64,000 nt of DNA from Xanthomonas hortorum (GTDB lineage: Bacteria; Pseudomonadota; Gammaproteobacteria; Xanthomonadales; Xanthomonadaceae). Numbering within the stretch: position 1 is the stretch's first letter; each line of letters opens with the position of its first letter. The stretch spans positions 4,413,001 through 4,477,000 of the forward strand of contig NZ_CP101417.1 in the NCBI RefSeq assembly GCF_024339125.1, in the 5' to 3' direction. Below, in pieces: positions 34,957-45,093 of the stretch. The translations under genes were made by a program, and so were the position numbers. The notes below the pieces were generated by a model. That model was not told where the DNA came from. It was given only the letters and a program-made list of their open reading frames with translations, and searched no databases.

Positions 34957-37900
34957 GCCAGCCAGTGTTCCATCGGCGTCTGCTCGGCAGCGCCTGGGCC
35001 ACGTTGCAGTAAGCGCAGTGCCTGTTCGGCTTGTTCAGCTGTGAGTTCCTGCAGCGGCTGGAAGCGATCTGCCGCCCACACCGCCACCGGCAGGCCATCG
35101 AGATAAGCCACGCGATTGCCCGGCACGCGCGCGATGCGCTCGCCCGGCAGAAGACTGCCGAGCAGATTACTGGGGTCGCTCGCACTCACGCACACCCACT
35201 GCCCTTGCAGCGGCTGCGCACGCACCCGGCGCAACGCGGCAATCGCATCCGGCAACGCGAATTGTTCGCCAGACAGGCCCGCGATAAAGCGACCACCCCG
35301 GATCTCGCCGCGCGCTTCCAGCCGTTGATACATGCGCAGCAATTCGCGCCACGGCGGCAACCATGCAGCCTCACGTTCGAGCAACCGCCAACACACCACG
35401 CCATAACGACGCAGCAGCGTGCGCGCAACGTGTTCGAGGGTGTCCTGATGCCGCTCGCCGGCTTCGGCCAACGGTAATTCCGGCAGCGTGCGAACCGGCG
35501 CCCAGCGACCGGCATCGCGAATGCCCAGCGCACTGGCGCGGCGACGGTGGCGCGACAACGCGCTCGGTCGCTTGGAGGCCGGTACCAGCAGCGCACGCAA
35601 GCCGGCGTAACTATCGCAATGCGCGCGGCCACGCATCACCAGCTCGCTCAACGCGTCTTCCAACTCGGTGCTCATCAAGCGGGCGGCATCGGCGATCTCA
35701 TCGAAGAACAACGCGCCTTGCTGCTGCAACACCTCTGCCACGCGTTGCGCGCGTGAGCCCAACGGTGCGTCATCGACACCGCGTGCCAGGCTGCTCCAGC
35801 GCTGCGCTTCGCGACGCGGCAATAACACGATGGGCGTCGCGCGCAACGCGGCACCGCTGCGGCCACCGCCGGGACGCAGCCGTGCCCACACGGTGCGCCC
35901 GGCCGTGCACAACTCGTCCAGCCACGCCGGTTGGTAGTCGCGTACCCGCGCAGGTAGCAGCTCGCTCTCCCACAGCAGCGCGGGCGCTTCAAAGCCTTCC
36001 AGCTGCCCGACAACACCGGCCAATGCATCGGGGCCGGCCACACGACTGGCGCTGTCGAGGTGCTGCCACTCGAACAGAAAGCGCGCGTAATCGCGTTGCG
36101 ACACCGGTTCGATCTCGCGGCGCAAGCGCCCCAGGGTGTAGCGATGGATGCGCGCCAACAGATGGCGTTCGCACCATTCCTCCGACTGCGCCTGCGCACT
36201 GAACTGCCCGGCCATGACATAGCCCTCGCGCTGCAATGCCGCCAGCGTGAGCACGATCTCGGCCTGCGGCAAATGCAGTGCGCCCGCCAATGCCGGCACC
36301 TGCGCCGGGCCGATCGCAGACAGGCGCCCGCGCAGCAGTTCGCGCACAGCCCAGTCGCGTTCCCACTCGGCGACATGGCAATCGGCCGGCGCCTGCAACG
36401 GCGGTTGTGGCGACGCATCTGGATACAGCGGCATGAACCAGTCGATGCGCTCGGCGCTGATCCATAGCGCGGGCGCACCGTTCAACGCGATACAGCTGGC
36501 GCGGCCATCGGCAGCCAGCGCAGCCAACCAGGCCTGCCATTGCGCATCGGCGGCTTCGTCGACGGGCAATACGCCAAGCCCGACCAGCGCTTCGTGCATT
36601 TCTTCGGCATCGCGTGGCTGCGGCCAGGCTTCCTCGCGCACCGAGGCGATGGCGTCCGGATCGAGCCGGCCCAGATCGTCGCTGGTCTGCGGTGTGTAGC
36701 GGCGGTTTTGAACCGCCTGGGTACGGCGCTCTTCCAACGGCGCGTCGTCCAGAAACGCGTACGGACGCGCGTTCAAGGCCTCGGCCGCCAGCGGCGATGG
36801 CGCGGCCAGATCGCGCGCCACCACCGTGATTTCGCCGGATTCCAGCCCACGCAGCACCTGCAACCAGCCTTCGCTGTCCATGGCCTGATGCAGGCAATCC
36901 TGCAGCGTCTGCGTCACCAAGGGATGGTCCGGCACCTGCCGCTCGCCGACCAGATTCTCCACGCAGGCGACCTGATCGGGGAACACGCTCGCCAGCAGAT
37001 CTTCGGACTTCATCCGTTGCAACTGCGGCGCCACCTTGTTGCCGCCAGTGAAGCGCGGCAACGCCATCGCATTGGTCGCATTCCAGCGCCAGCGCACGCC
37101 GAACAGCGGCGCATCCAGCACCGCCTGGATCAGCACATGCTCGGCCGATGACGAGTGCAGATAACGGGCCACCTCCTCCAGTGCAAAGCTATGACTGGTG
37201 GACAGCGACAGCACGATCGCATCTTCGGTTGCCGCGGCCTGCAATTCGAAATTGAAGGTGCGACAAAAACGCTTGCGCAACGCCAGCCCCCAGGCGCGAT
37301 TGATGCGGCTGCCATACGGCGAATGGATCACCAGCTGGGTGCCGCCGCTGGCATCGAAGAAGCGCTCCATCACCAGACATTGCTGGGTCGGCATGGTGCC
37401 CAGCGCCGCGCAGGCGTGCGCGAGATAGTCCACCAGTTGGCGCGCGGCTTCGGCGGCCAGACCCAACTCGCTGCAGAGCCAATCACAGGCGGCTTGATGT
37501 GGCGCGGTGGCGCGTGGCGTGCTTTCGAGTAGCGCGCCTTCTAACGGCGCGCTGTCCAGCCGCACCGCAACTTCGCCACGCAACCGCGACACCGCCGCCG
37601 ACAATTCATCGCTGCGGCCCGGCGCCTCGCCCAGCCAGAACGGAATGTTCGGCGGCGCGCCCTTGGCATCTTCCACCCGCACGCGGCCCGCATCCACACG
37701 CAGGATGCGGTAGCTGGCATTGCCGAGCTGAAACACATCGCCGGTCAGGCTTTCGACCGCGAAATCCTCGTTCACCGTGCCGATCTTTTCCGCCTGCGGC
37801 TCCAGCACCACGCTGTAGTCGCCGGTCTCGGGAATGGTGCCGCCGGAGGTCAGCGCGGTCATGCGCGCACCACGGCGTGCATGCAGGCGGCGGTGCACCG

Positions 37901-39338
37901 CATCGCGATGCAGATAACCCGCACGCGGCCCGAGCCGGGTACTGAAGCCCTCGCACAGCATGCCGACCACGCGATCGAACGTCTCCCGGCGCAGCTGAGC
38001 GAATGGCCACGCGCGGCGCACCAGCGCGAACAGCGCATCTTCGTCCCAGTCCTCGCAGGCGGCCTCGGCCACGAGTTGTTGTGCAAGCACATCGATCGGC
38101 GCGAGCGGAATCCGTAGCGCGTCCAGCTCGCCGCGGCGCACGCTATCGAGCAGCGCAGCGCATTCGACCAACTCGTCGCGGGTCTGCGGAAACAGCCGCG
38201 CCTTCGGCGTGCCACCGACCGCATGCCCGGCGCGTCCGGCGCGTTGCAGAAACGTGGCGATCGAACGTGGCGAGCCGAGCTGGCAGACCAGGTCGACATC
38301 GCCGATATCCAGCCCGAGTTCCAGCGATGCGGTGGCCACCAATACGGTCAATTCGCCAGCCTTGAGGCGCTGCTCGGCCAGCAGGCGCGTCTCGCGCGAC
38401 AGGCTGCCGTGATGTGCGGCCACGCGCTGTTTGCCGAGCAGATCGCCCAGATGCCGCGCGGCCCGCTCGGCCATGCGCCGTGTGTTGACGAATACCAGCG
38501 TGGTGCGGTGTTGCTGCGCCAGCGCAGCCACCTCGGCATACACCTGCAGCCACTGGTCGTTGGACATCACCACGCTCAGCGGCGTCGGCGGCAAGGCCAG
38601 CGCGAGGTCGCGCGTGCGGGTGTAGCCGATATCCACGATGTCGCACTGCGGTGGAGGTTGCCCGTCTTCGCCGACGCCGACCAGAAATTGCGCGACCGTT
38701 TCAATCGGCTTCTGCGTGGCAGACAGCCCGATGCGGGTGATCGGGCGCTCGGCCAATCGTTGCAGGCGCTCCAGCGTCAGGCTCAGATGGCTACCGCGTT
38801 TGTCCGCCGCCACCGCATGGATTTCATCGACGATGACGGTGCGCACGTGCCGCAGCGCGTTGCGCCCGGAGGCCGAGCCCAGCAGCACATACAAGGACTC
38901 CGGCGTGGTCACCAGAATATGCGGCGGCACGCGCCGCAGTTTGGCCCGCTCACGCTGCGGTGTGTCGCCGGTACGCACCGCCGTGCGCACTGCTACATCA
39001 GGCAAACCGTCTGCGCGCAGGGCTGCGCGGATGCCTTGCAGCGGCGCGTCCAGATTGAGATGGATGTCGTTGGATAGCGCCTTCAGCGGCGACACGTAGA
39101 CCACGCGGGTTTCGTCCGGCAATGCGCCGCCGTTGGCCAGACCATCGCGGATCAGCGCATCGATGGCGGCGAAGAACGCGGTCAGCGTCTTGCCCGAACC
39201 GGTCGGCGCAGCCACCAGCGTGTGCCGCCCGGCCTGGATCGCAGGCCACGCGGCAATCTGCGCCGGCGTGGGCGCAGCAAAGGTCTGCGCGAACCATGCG
39301 GCCACGACAGGATGGAACTGCTGCAGAACAGGATGCAT
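34896..39338 (-). CDS. lhr: Lhr-type superfamily 2 DNA helicase
   Basis: The 1480-residue protein has the Lhr layout. Domain 1 carries motif I (APTGSGKT near residue 45), motif II (DEIHAV) and SAT (GLSATQKP). Domain 2 ends with the [10 protein letters not shown] motif near 370. Winged-helix and Lhr-core regions follow, and then a long C-terminal extension (about 880-1480) found only in the large actinobacterial and proteobacterial Lhr proteins. These translocate 3'-5' and are tied to DNA repair; the extension of E. coli Lhr has been reported to include a uracil-DNA glycosylase activity. The ATG at 39338 (MHPVLQQF) is preferred to a TTG at 39392. The C-terminus overlaps mpg by 61 bp. Confidence 0.92.
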   Translation of the reverse strand: MHPVLQQFHPVVAAWFAQTFAAPTPAQIAAWPAIQAGRHTLVAAPTGSGKTLTAFFAAIDALIRDGLANGGALPDETRVVYVSPLKALSNDIHLNLDAPLQGIRAALRADGLPDVAVRTAVRTGDTPQRERAKLRRVPPHILVTTPESLYVLLGSASGRNALRHVRTVIVDEIHAVAADKRGSHLSLTLERLQRLAERPITRIGLSATQKPIETVAQFLVGVGEDGQPPPQCDIVDIGYTRTRDLALALPPTPLSVVMSNDQWLQVYAEVAALAQQHRTTLVFVNTRRMAERAARHLGDLLGKQRVAAHHGSLSRETRLLAEQRLKAGELTVLVATASLELGLDIGDVDLVCQLGSPRSIATFLQRAGRAGHAVGGTPKARLFPQTRDELVECAALLDSVRRGELDALRIPLAPIDVLAQQLVAEAACEDWDEDALFALVRRAWPFAQLRRETFDRVVGMLCEGFSTRLGPRAGYLHRDAVHRRLHARRGARMTALTSGGTIPETGDYSVVLEPQAEKIGTVNEDFAVESLTGDVFQLGNASYRILRVDAGRVRVEDAKGAPPNIPFWLGEAPGRSDELSAAVSRLRGEVAVRLDSAPLEGALLESTPRATAPHQAACDWLCSELGLAAEAARQLVDYLAHACAALGTMPTQQCLVMERFFDASGGTQLVIHSPYGSRINRAWGLALRKRFCRTFNFELQAAATEDAIVLSLSTSHSFALEEVARYLHSSSAEHVLIQAVLDAPLFGVRWRWNATNAMALPRFTGGNKVAPQLQRMKSEDLLASVFPDQVACVENLVGERQVPDHPLVTQTLQDCLHQAMDSEGWLQVLRGLESGEITVVARDLAAPSPLAAEALNARPYAFLDDAPLEERRTQAVQNRRYTPQTSDDLGRLDPDAIASVREEAWPQPRDAEEMHEALVGLGVLPVDEAADAQWQAWLAALAADGRASCIALNGAPALWISAERIDWFMPLYPDASPQPPLQAPADCHVAEWERDWAVRELLRGRLSAIGPAQVPALAGALHLPQAEIVLTLAALQREGYVMAGQFSAQAQSEEWCERHLLARIHRYTLGRLRREIEPVSQRDYARFLFEWQHLDSASRVAGPDALAGVVGQLEGFEAPALLWESELLPARVRDYQPAWLDELCTAGRTVWARLRPGGGRSGAALRATPIVLLPRREAQRWSSLARGVDDAPLGSRAQRVAEVLQQQGALFFDEIADAARLMSTELEDALSELVMRGRAHCDSYAGLRALLVPASKRPSALSRHRRRASALGIRDAGRWAPVRTLPELPLAEAGERHQDTLEHVARTLLRRYGVVCWRLLEREAAWLPPWRELLRMYQRLEARGEIRGGRFIAGLSGEQFALPDAIAALRRVRAQPLQGQWVCVSASDPSNLLGSLLPGERIARVPGNRVAYLDGLPVAVWAADRFQPLQELTAEQAEQALRLLQRGPGAAEQTPMEHWLAQSPGSTARAPVTRGSGRDK

Positions 39339-39770
39339 AGGCAATGCCCCGAACCGTCGCGCCAAGTTAGGGCGAGCGGTGCGCGGATTCAACTCGGCGG
39401 GAGTTCACTGGATGGGGGTGCGCGGTCGCCGACGCAAGCCAGACACAGCAATGGCGGTGAATGGTTTAGCGCAGTGATCGATGCTACTGCCTAGCGTTCA
39501 GACGAGTGTGTTCAGCGCTCGCCATCGACGTATCGCGGGTACATATCCGCCTGTGCGCGCCGTTCGCGCCAGGCCTATGCAGGTTTTCGACGTGTGCTCA
39601 GCCAATGCTGGGACAGCGAGAACGCTTCCATAGCCGGTGCAACGAGGACGCTAGCTGCATGATCGTCGGAGACTGTGGCCAAGGCAGGATGTCTTGCCAG
39701 CCGCCAACGCAACGCTGCGGCCTGGCACGACGATTGTCGATCGGGCGCGTGCCGTGGCACATTGGCGCCC
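39339..39770. other. 432-bp intergenic gap without recognised features
   Basis: This gap separates the lhr start from the DUF3301 gene and must hold both divergent promoters. I see no convincing reading frame, no long hairpin and no copy of the repeat families found elsewhere in the window. Confidence 0.6.
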
Positions 39771-40115
39771 ATGCCCAGCCTTATTCTCTTCATGATTGCC
39801 GGCGCCGCGCTGTACGCGTTCTGGAACTCCTCGCGTGCCGCTGCCGAACGCGCCGATATCCTCGGCCGCAATGCCTGCCGCGCCGCCGATGTGCAGTGGC
39901 TGGACCAGAGCGTGCATTCCACCAATATCCGTATTTGCCGCAAACCCAATGGTTGGCTGGGCTTTGAGCGGACGTTTCGTTTCGAGTATTCGCACGACGG
40001 CGTCGACCGCCACAGTGGTCGCCTGGTGCTGCGCGGCGATCAGCTGATCGCCTTCACCGGCCCGCAAGTGGCCACGGTGACGCCGCTGAACCCGGACCAT
40101 GAGCGCTTGAATTGA
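39771..40115 (+). CDS. DUF3301 membrane-anchored protein
   Basis: The 114-residue protein has a single N-terminal hydrophobic segment (LILFMIAGAALYAFW, about 4-18) and a soluble remainder with the DUF3301 pattern: AERADILGRNACRAADVQWLDQSV, RICRKPNGWLGFERTFRFEYSHDGVDRHSGRLVLRGDQL. No function is known. The ATG at 39771 was chosen because it opens directly on the hydrophobic segment; the frame upstream is non-family sequence. It converges on sspB across about 250 bp. Confidence 0.85.
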   Translation: MPSLILFMIAGAALYAFWNSSRAAAERADILGRNACRAADVQWLDQSVHSTNIRICRKPNGWLGFERTFRFEYSHDGVDRHSGRLVLRGDQLIAFTGPQVATVTPLNPDHERLN

Positions 40116-40331
40116 GTATGGCTTGACTAGGTTGCGCGCATCCGAATGCATCGTTTGCGCTTGAGCATGCGCCACCGAAGTCTGCGCTGCGCTGATCACG
40201 CATCGACAGCACCGATGCGTCGACTGCAAAGTGCCTGCCCAGCAGCACGTCTGCTCGTCGCAGCACCATTGTCCATGTGCCTCATGCGCACAGTGCGCAT
40301 CAATAACCGAGCGCCTGCCACACATCGAACG

Positions 40332-40354
40332 CCGGACGCGCAATGCGCGTCCGG
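40332..40354. terminator. perfect hairpin just downstream of sspB
   Basis: CCGGACGCGC and GCGCGTCCGG form a perfect 10-bp stem around AAT, starting 9 bp after the sspB stop. There is no T-run on the minus strand, so it may work as a 3'-end stabiliser or weak terminator. A second short palindrome (ATGCGCA-CAG-TGCGCAT) lies near 40283-40300. Confidence 0.5.
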
Positions 40355-40362
40355 ACGTCCAC

Positions 40363-40806
40363 TTACTTGACCACACGCAAATGCGGGCGCTTGCCGGCAC
40401 TTGGCGACTCGTCCGGCGTAGGCGGGCTCGGTGGCGGCGGTGCGCCGGGATCCGGTGGCTCGGTGCTGGTGCCCGGGATGTCGTCCGGCAAGGCCATGCC
40501 CTGCCCGGTCTCGCGTGCGTACACCGCCAGCACGGCGGCCATCGGCACCATCACCGGATAGCTGACGCCGCCGAAGCGTGCAGTAAAGCGCACGCTTTCG
40601 TTGTCGACCTGCAGCCCGACCACGGCGCGCTCGGCGATGTTCAACACGACGCGGCCGTCCTTGACGGCACTGGCAGGCACCTGCACGCCAGGCAGGCCTG
40701 CGTCCACCAGAACGTGCGGCGTCATGCCGTTGTCGTTGATCCATTCGACCAAGGCCCGCAACAGGTACGGGCGATGGCTGGTCATGCGGAGGAAATCTTC
40801 GCTCAT
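40363..40806 (-). CDS. sspB: ClpXP protease adaptor SspB
   Basis: The 147-residue adaptor delivers ssrA-tagged proteins to ClpXP. The folded substrate-binding domain (about 1-105; YLLRALVEWINDNGMTPHVLVDA, VLNIAERAV, ARFGGVSYPVMVPMAAVLAVYARETGQGM) is followed by a Pro-rich flexible linker. The C-terminus ends LRVVK, the conserved ClpX-docking motif. The gene is downstream of sspA (78-bp gap), the usual proteobacterial pair. The ATG at 40806 fits the family; a second ATG at codon 8 is close to other homologues' starts. Confidence 0.95.
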   Translation of the reverse strand: MSEDFLRMTSHRPYLLRALVEWINDNGMTPHVLVDAGLPGVQVPASAVKDGRVVLNIAERAVVGLQVDNESVRFTARFGGVSYPVMVPMAAVLAVYARETGQGMALPDDIPGTSTEPPDPGAPPPPSPPTPDESPSAGKRPHLRVVK

Positions 40807-40884
40807 GGCGTCATTTTACCCGCACACGGCCCGCAGCGGCGGCGCTACGATCGGACCTCGGTCTGTTGGCATACAGCCCTCGCA

Positions 40885-41520
40885 TCAGCCCGGCATGTCG
40901 CGCAGTTTGCGTTCCTGATCGGTGAGGCTGCGGATGAAGCCGGGATTGCGGAAGATCCGGTTGCCGTAGTCCTCGATCGCCTTGCCGTCCTTGGGCAGGC
41001 CGATCTCCAATGCGTCCAGTCGCCAGATGATCGGCGCCATGGCGCAATCGGCCAGACTCATTTCCGGATTGAGGAAGAATTTGCTGGCCTTGAACAACGG
41101 CACCGATGCGGTGAGCAGTTCCTTCAGGCGCTTGCGGCCGGCTTCGGCCTGGGTCTTGTTGCCGAGCTGGATGGCCTGCACCTGCGGCACCCAGTCGTGC
41201 TCGATCCGCAGCATCGCCAGACGCAGGCGCGCGCGCGACAGCGGGTCGACCGGCATCAGCGGCGGATGCGGATAGCGCTCGTCAAGGTACTCGCTGACCA
41301 CCGATGCGGCGTACAGCACCAGGTCGCGTTCGACCAGGGTGGGAACCGAGTGATAGGGATTGAGATCGATCAGATCTTCGGGAGGATTTTGTGGGTCGAC
41401 CGGCACCAGGTCGTAGGTCACCCCTTTCGCCGCTAGGACCAAGCGGACCCGGTGGCACAACACGTCGTCGTTGGACGAAAACAAAGTCAAGGTATTTCGC
41501 ATACGCACACTCGTCGCCAT
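40885..41520 (-). CDS. sspA: stringent starvation protein A (GST-fold regulator)
   Basis: The 211-residue protein has the GST fold of SspA: LTLFSSNDDVLCHRVRLVLAAKGVTYDLVPVD, then NPYHSVPTLVERDLVLY and YLDERYPHPPLMPVDP. SspA binds RNA polymerase rather than acting as a transferase, and in E. coli it lowers H-NS and aids acid and starvation survival. The start at 41520 (MATSVRMRN) was kept; an ATG at codon 7 also fits. It lies between petC and sspB, in the common order petABC-sspAB, but a 740-bp stretch with a repeat element separates it from petC. Confidence 0.93.
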   Translation of the reverse strand: MATSVRMRNTLTLFSSNDDVLCHRVRLVLAAKGVTYDLVPVDPQNPPEDLIDLNPYHSVPTLVERDLVLYAASVVSEYLDERYPHPPLMPVDPLSRARLRLAMLRIEHDWVPQVQAIQLGNKTQAEAGRKRLKELLTASVPLFKASKFFLNPEMSLADCAMAPIIWRLDALEIGLPKDGKAIEDYGNRIFRNPGFIRSLTDQERKLRDMPG

Positions 41521-41717
41521 TCAAGGCTCTCCGACGACCGGAATCCGCCGGCCGCATCGGTGCAGCCGGCCCAACGCCGACCGTCACCACGGTCCTTCGA
41601 GTGTGCAATCACGTCACGCAAAAGCCAAGGGTGATAAGGCCTCAAAATACGAACAAGCCATGTTGTCTTGTTGAATGACGGGCGTGCCAGGCGATTACGC
41701 GTCATCGACAGGGGGGG

Positions 41718-42019
41718 GTGCGGCTGATCTGCGGGTTTGCTGCAGGGCCCTCGCTCGCCCACCATCGCGGGACACGCCGCAAGTACGTCCGTGTAGGCTC
41801 TTACGCGGCATCCATGCCGCGTAAGGTCCCGCGATGGTGGGCCGGCAAGGACCAGTGGAGATAGTCGGTATGCATGTTTTCAATGAAGCAGCCGACTAAC
41901 TGTCTGGTGCGGTGTCCTCGCCGATTGCGGGACCGTGTGGCGGCATGGATGCCGCCACCGAGCCTACATGGACGTACTTGCGGCGTGTCCCGCGAGCGGC
42001 GAGGTCATCGCGCCCTCGA
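41718..42019. repeat. compound palindromic repeat element, copy 3
   Basis: This is the inverted homologue of copy 1. A B-type palindrome (41744-41853, with the TTACGCGGCAT/ATGCCGCGTAA hairpin) is followed by a ~50-bp spacer similar to the copy-1 spacer (for example GCATGCATAC..GACTATCT on the complementary strand). An A-type palindrome (41906-42019, GGCGGCAT/ATGCCGCC hairpin) comes next. The conserved tail (GATCAGCCGCA on the minus strand) extends it to about 41718, beside a run of eight G. It sits between petC and sspA. The surrounding 41521-42261 gap holds no gene; its right part (42117-42235) may be a decayed MITE-like copy. Confidence 0.88.
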
Positions 42020-42116
42020 CCAACCGGCCAACCGACCAACCGACCAACACGGCCTGGGACCATCCAGATAGCGCCAAAGGCGGCTGACAGAAATGATTGC
42101 GCGACAGCCGGACGGA

Positions 42117-42235
42117 CGCGGCTGGTGCCGGGAATCGGCACGCACCACGCGTCCAGTCCGGTTCTTCCACAGCTTCCACAAACGCTTGGCGATCGCCAAG
42201 CTGTGTTCGCTGCGTCGGGCGGCCGCGACATTACA
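42117..42235. repeat. possible decayed copy of the MITE-like repeat
   Basis: About 50 bp around GGAATCGGCACGCACCAC..GTTCTTCC aligns at roughly 70% by eye with 30425-30475, and TTCGCTGCGT..GGCGGCCGC is in the right relative place for the element's other end. The match is too weak to be certain. Confidence 0.3.
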
Positions 42236-42261
42236 CGGCCGCTGCCGCACTCACAGCGCGA

Positions 42262-43020
42262 TCAATGCACGTCCTTCCAATATTCCTTCTTGAGCAGATA
42301 GGCGATGAAGGTCAGCAGGGCCAGGAACAGGATCACCCACACGCCCATGCTTTGCCGCTTCAGCGCCGCCGGCTCGCCCGCGTACTCCAGGAAGTTGGAG
42401 ATATCGCGCACAGTCTGATCGAACTCGACTGGTGTCTGGCGTCCAGCTTGACCGAGCTTGAGCGCCTGTACCGGCTTATCGCCGGTGGCCTTGTCCGGCG
42501 GCCCGTACTGCGCCTGCTGCAGGCCTTGCAGTTCCCACAGCGGATTGGGCATGGACGCGTTAGGGAACAACTGGTTGTTCCAGCCCAATGGACGGGTCTG
42601 ATCCAGATAGAACGACTTGAGGTAGGTATAGACCCAGTCGGTGCCGCGCACGCGGGCGATCAGGGTCAGATCCGGCGGCGCCTTGCCGAACCATTTGGTC
42701 GCTGCATCGTGCGGCATGGTGCCTTCGATGTGCTCGCCGATCTTGGCGCCGGTGAAGTTGAGGTTGGCCATGACCTCCGCTTCGCTCAAGCCCAGATCGC
42801 TGGCCATGCGCGAATAGCGCAGATATTTCAGGGAATGGCAGCCCGAACAGTAGTTCATGAACAACTGCGCGCCACGTTGCAGCGAGGCGCGATCGCTTAG
42901 ATCGTTTCCGGCCTGATGTACTGCGCCGCCTTCGGCCGCCATCGCACCACCGGCAACGACCAGCGCACACAGCAGAGCAACCAAGCGTGACTTCCATGAC
43001 TTCACGATGTGCTTAGTCAT
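42262..43020 (-). CDS. petC: ubiquinol-cytochrome c reductase, cytochrome c1 subunit
   Basis: The 252-residue protein has a cleavable signal (RLVALLCALVVAGGAMA), the heme c motif CSGCH near residue 57 with conserved Arg and Tyr after it (LKYLRYSRMASDLG), and a C-terminal membrane anchor (VWVILFLALLTFIAYLL, about 228-245). It passes electrons from the Rieske centre to soluble or membrane c-type cytochromes on the periplasmic side. The start overlaps the petB stop by 8 bases, so translation is coupled. It is the last gene of petABC. Confidence 0.96.
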   Translation of the reverse strand: MTKHIVKSWKSRLVALLCALVVAGGAMAAEGGAVHQAGNDLSDRASLQRGAQLFMNYCSGCHSLKYLRYSRMASDLGLSEAEVMANLNFTGAKIGEHIEGTMPHDAATKWFGKAPPDLTLIARVRGTDWVYTYLKSFYLDQTRPLGWNNQLFPNASMPNPLWELQGLQQAQYGPPDKATGDKPVQALKLGQAGRQTPVEFDQTVRDISNFLEYAGEPAALKRQSMGVWVILFLALLTFIAYLLKKEYWKDVH

Positions 43021-44272
43021 GCGTGGTCACCCGCTCCGGTACCGGTTTGGTCTTATCTATCCGTGTCCACACCGGCATGGTGATGAAGAAGGCGAAATAC
43101 AGGAAGGTCAGCACCCGCCCGACATAGGTCTCGTGTGCGTCGGTGCCAGGACCGGAGCCGATTACGCCCAGCCATACGAAGCACACCACCAGCACGCCGA
43201 GCGCGACCTTGGAGATCCAGCCGCGGTAGCGGATCGAGCGCACCTTGGCGCGATCCAGCCATGGCACCAGAAACAGGATCGCGATCGCCGAGAACATCAC
43301 CACCACGCCGCCAAGCTTGTTGGGCACCACCCGCAACATTGCGTAGTACGGCGTGTAGTACCACACCGGTTTGATGTGCTCCGGCGTCACCAGCCGGTTG
43401 GCCTCGGTGAAGTTGTCGTGCTCCAGGAACAGACCGCCGAAGGCCGGCGCGAAGAAAATGATGAAGGCTGCGATCAGCAGCAGGAAACCGACACCGACCA
43501 GATCCTTGACCGTGTAATACGGATGAAACGGGATACCGTCGGCAGGCTTGTGCGCATCCCAGCGATTGCCCTTGGGACCTTTCTTGATGTCGACGCCATC
43601 GGGATTGTTGGAACCCACTTCGTGCAGCGCGCCCAGATGCAGCACGATCAGCAGCAACAGCACCAACGGCAACGCGATCACATGCAACGCAAAGAAGCGG
43701 TTGAGCGTGGCATCGCCGGGCAGATAGTCGCCCATGATCCATTCGGTCAAGCCATTGCCGATCACCGGAATGGCACCGAACAACGAGATGATCACCTTCG
43801 CGCCCCAGAACGACATCTGCCCCCAGGGCAACACGTAGCCCATGAAGGCCTCGGCCATCAGCACCAGATAGATCAGCATGCCGAGGATCCACACCAGCTC
43901 ACGCGGCTTCTGGTAACTGCCGTACATCAGCCCGCGGAACATGTGCAGATACACCACGATGAAGAACAGCGAGGCGCCGGTGCTGTGCATGTAGCGGATC
44001 AGCCAGCCCCACTCCACGTCGCGCATGATGTATTCGATCGAAGCGAACGCATCGGCGGCGCTGGTCTTGTAGTGCATCGTCAGGAAGATGCCGGTGACGA
44101 TCTGGTTGACCAGCACCACCATCGCCAGCGAGCCGAAGTAGTACCAGATGTTGAAGTTCTTCGGCGCGTAGTACTCGCTGACATGCTTGCGATAGACCGG
44201 CATCAAGCCGGGCGCGCGCTCGTTGACCCACTCGAACACGCCGTTCGCGGTACGGACAAGAATATTGCTCAT
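43013..44272 (-). CDS. petB: ubiquinol-cytochrome c reductase, cytochrome b subunit
   Basis: The 419-residue polytopic protein carries the two b hemes and both quinone sites of the bc1 complex. The first four helices hold the paired His ligands (YMHSTGASLFFIVVYLHMFRG; FALHVIALPLVLLLLIVLHLGALHEVGSNNPDG). The Qo-site motif reads PVWY (IKPVWYYTPYYAMLR) rather than the mitochondrial PEWY. At 419 residues it is a one-piece cytochrome b, not split as in b6f. It overlaps petA by one base at its start and petC by eight at its end. Confidence 0.97.
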   Translation of the reverse strand: MSNILVRTANGVFEWVNERAPGLMPVYRKHVSEYYAPKNFNIWYYFGSLAMVVLVNQIVTGIFLTMHYKTSAADAFASIEYIMRDVEWGWLIRYMHSTGASLFFIVVYLHMFRGLMYGSYQKPRELVWILGMLIYLVLMAEAFMGYVLPWGQMSFWGAKVIISLFGAIPVIGNGLTEWIMGDYLPGDATLNRFFALHVIALPLVLLLLIVLHLGALHEVGSNNPDGVDIKKGPKGNRWDAHKPADGIPFHPYYTVKDLVGVGFLLLIAAFIIFFAPAFGGLFLEHDNFTEANRLVTPEHIKPVWYYTPYYAMLRVVPNKLGGVVVMFSAIAILFLVPWLDRAKVRSIRYRGWISKVALGVLVVCFVWLGVIGSGPGTDAHETYVGRVLTFLYFAFFITMPVWTRIDKTKPVPERVTTHD

Positions 44273-44916
44273 CAGGCAGCCCCCGTGCTTTTGGCCAACG
44301 TACCGGCGCCATCCGGATCGACGCCGATGACCAGCGTGTTGTCGTCCACGTAGTGGTGTGGGGGCACCAGCAGGTTGATCGGTGCCGGCACGCCGTCGAA
44401 GACGCGGCCGGACATGTCGAAGCGCGATTTATGGCAGGGGCAGAAGTAGCCGCCCTTCCATTGCGGGTCGTAGGGCTCGGGCCGGATCTCGGCGACCATC
44501 TCGGGCGAACACCCCAGATGCGTGCACAGGCCGACCAATACCGAGATATCGGACTTGATCGAGCGGTACTCGGGGTTCTTCAGCACATAGTCCGGCTGCT
44601 GGTCCTTGTTCTCGGACTTGGGGTCCTTGAGCCGGTCGTCCAGCGAGGGCAGTGCGTCGAGCATCGCCTTGGAGCGCTTGACGATCCAGATCGGCTGACC
44701 GCGCCACTCCAGAACCAGCCGTTGCCCTTCCTGCAAGGCGCTGATGTCGGCGGTCACCGGTGCGCCGGCCAACTTGGCGCGTGCACTGGGATTCCACGAC
44801 TTCACGAACGGAACTGCAACAAATCCTGCTCCGACCGCACCGACCACGGAGGTTGTCGCGGTCAAAAACCGACGACGCCCGAGATCAGCAGGTGCGTTAA
44901 CCCCATCGTTGGCCAT
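44272..44916 (-). CDS. petA: ubiquinol-cytochrome c reductase, Rieske iron-sulfur subunit
   Basis: The 214-residue protein has a twin-arginine motif (GRRRFLTATTSVVGAVGAG) leading an uncleaved membrane anchor, and the two [2Fe-2S] ligand boxes CTHLGC near residue 131 and CPCHKS near 159. It accepts electrons from quinol at the Qo site. The product should be exported folded through Tat. It is the first gene of petABC; the 177-bp region upstream (44917-45093) should hold the operon promoter. Confidence 0.97.
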   Translation of the reverse strand: MANDGVNAPADLGRRRFLTATTSVVGAVGAGFVAVPFVKSWNPSARAKLAGAPVTADISALQEGQRLVLEWRGQPIWIVKRSKAMLDALPSLDDRLKDPKSENKDQQPDYVLKNPEYRSIKSDISVLVGLCTHLGCSPEMVAEIRPEPYDPQWKGGYFCPCHKSRFDMSGRVFDGVPAPINLLVPPHHYVDDNTLVIGVDPDGAGTLAKSTGAA

Positions 44917-45093
44917 CCGGCTCTCCGATCTTGATTAGGTAGCGTGAGGCTGCCAACGGCTGGCGGGGGGTCCAGCCGCGATGAATCGACCGCAGTGTAG
45001 CGGAACGCTTAATGCACAGACAATGCAATGTACGCAGTCGGAGCTGCGCTGTGCAAACGCTGCATGCAGATGCGTGTCGATAACGCACGCAGC

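Noticed and set aside
39506..39967. 153-residue frame across the lhr-DUF3301 gap
   Set aside because: Cys/Arg-rich with no motifs, and it overlaps the DUF3301 gene in another frame.
41696..41883. Short frames in the petC-sspA gap
   Set aside because: All run through the inverted repeats and are not preserved between the repeat copies.
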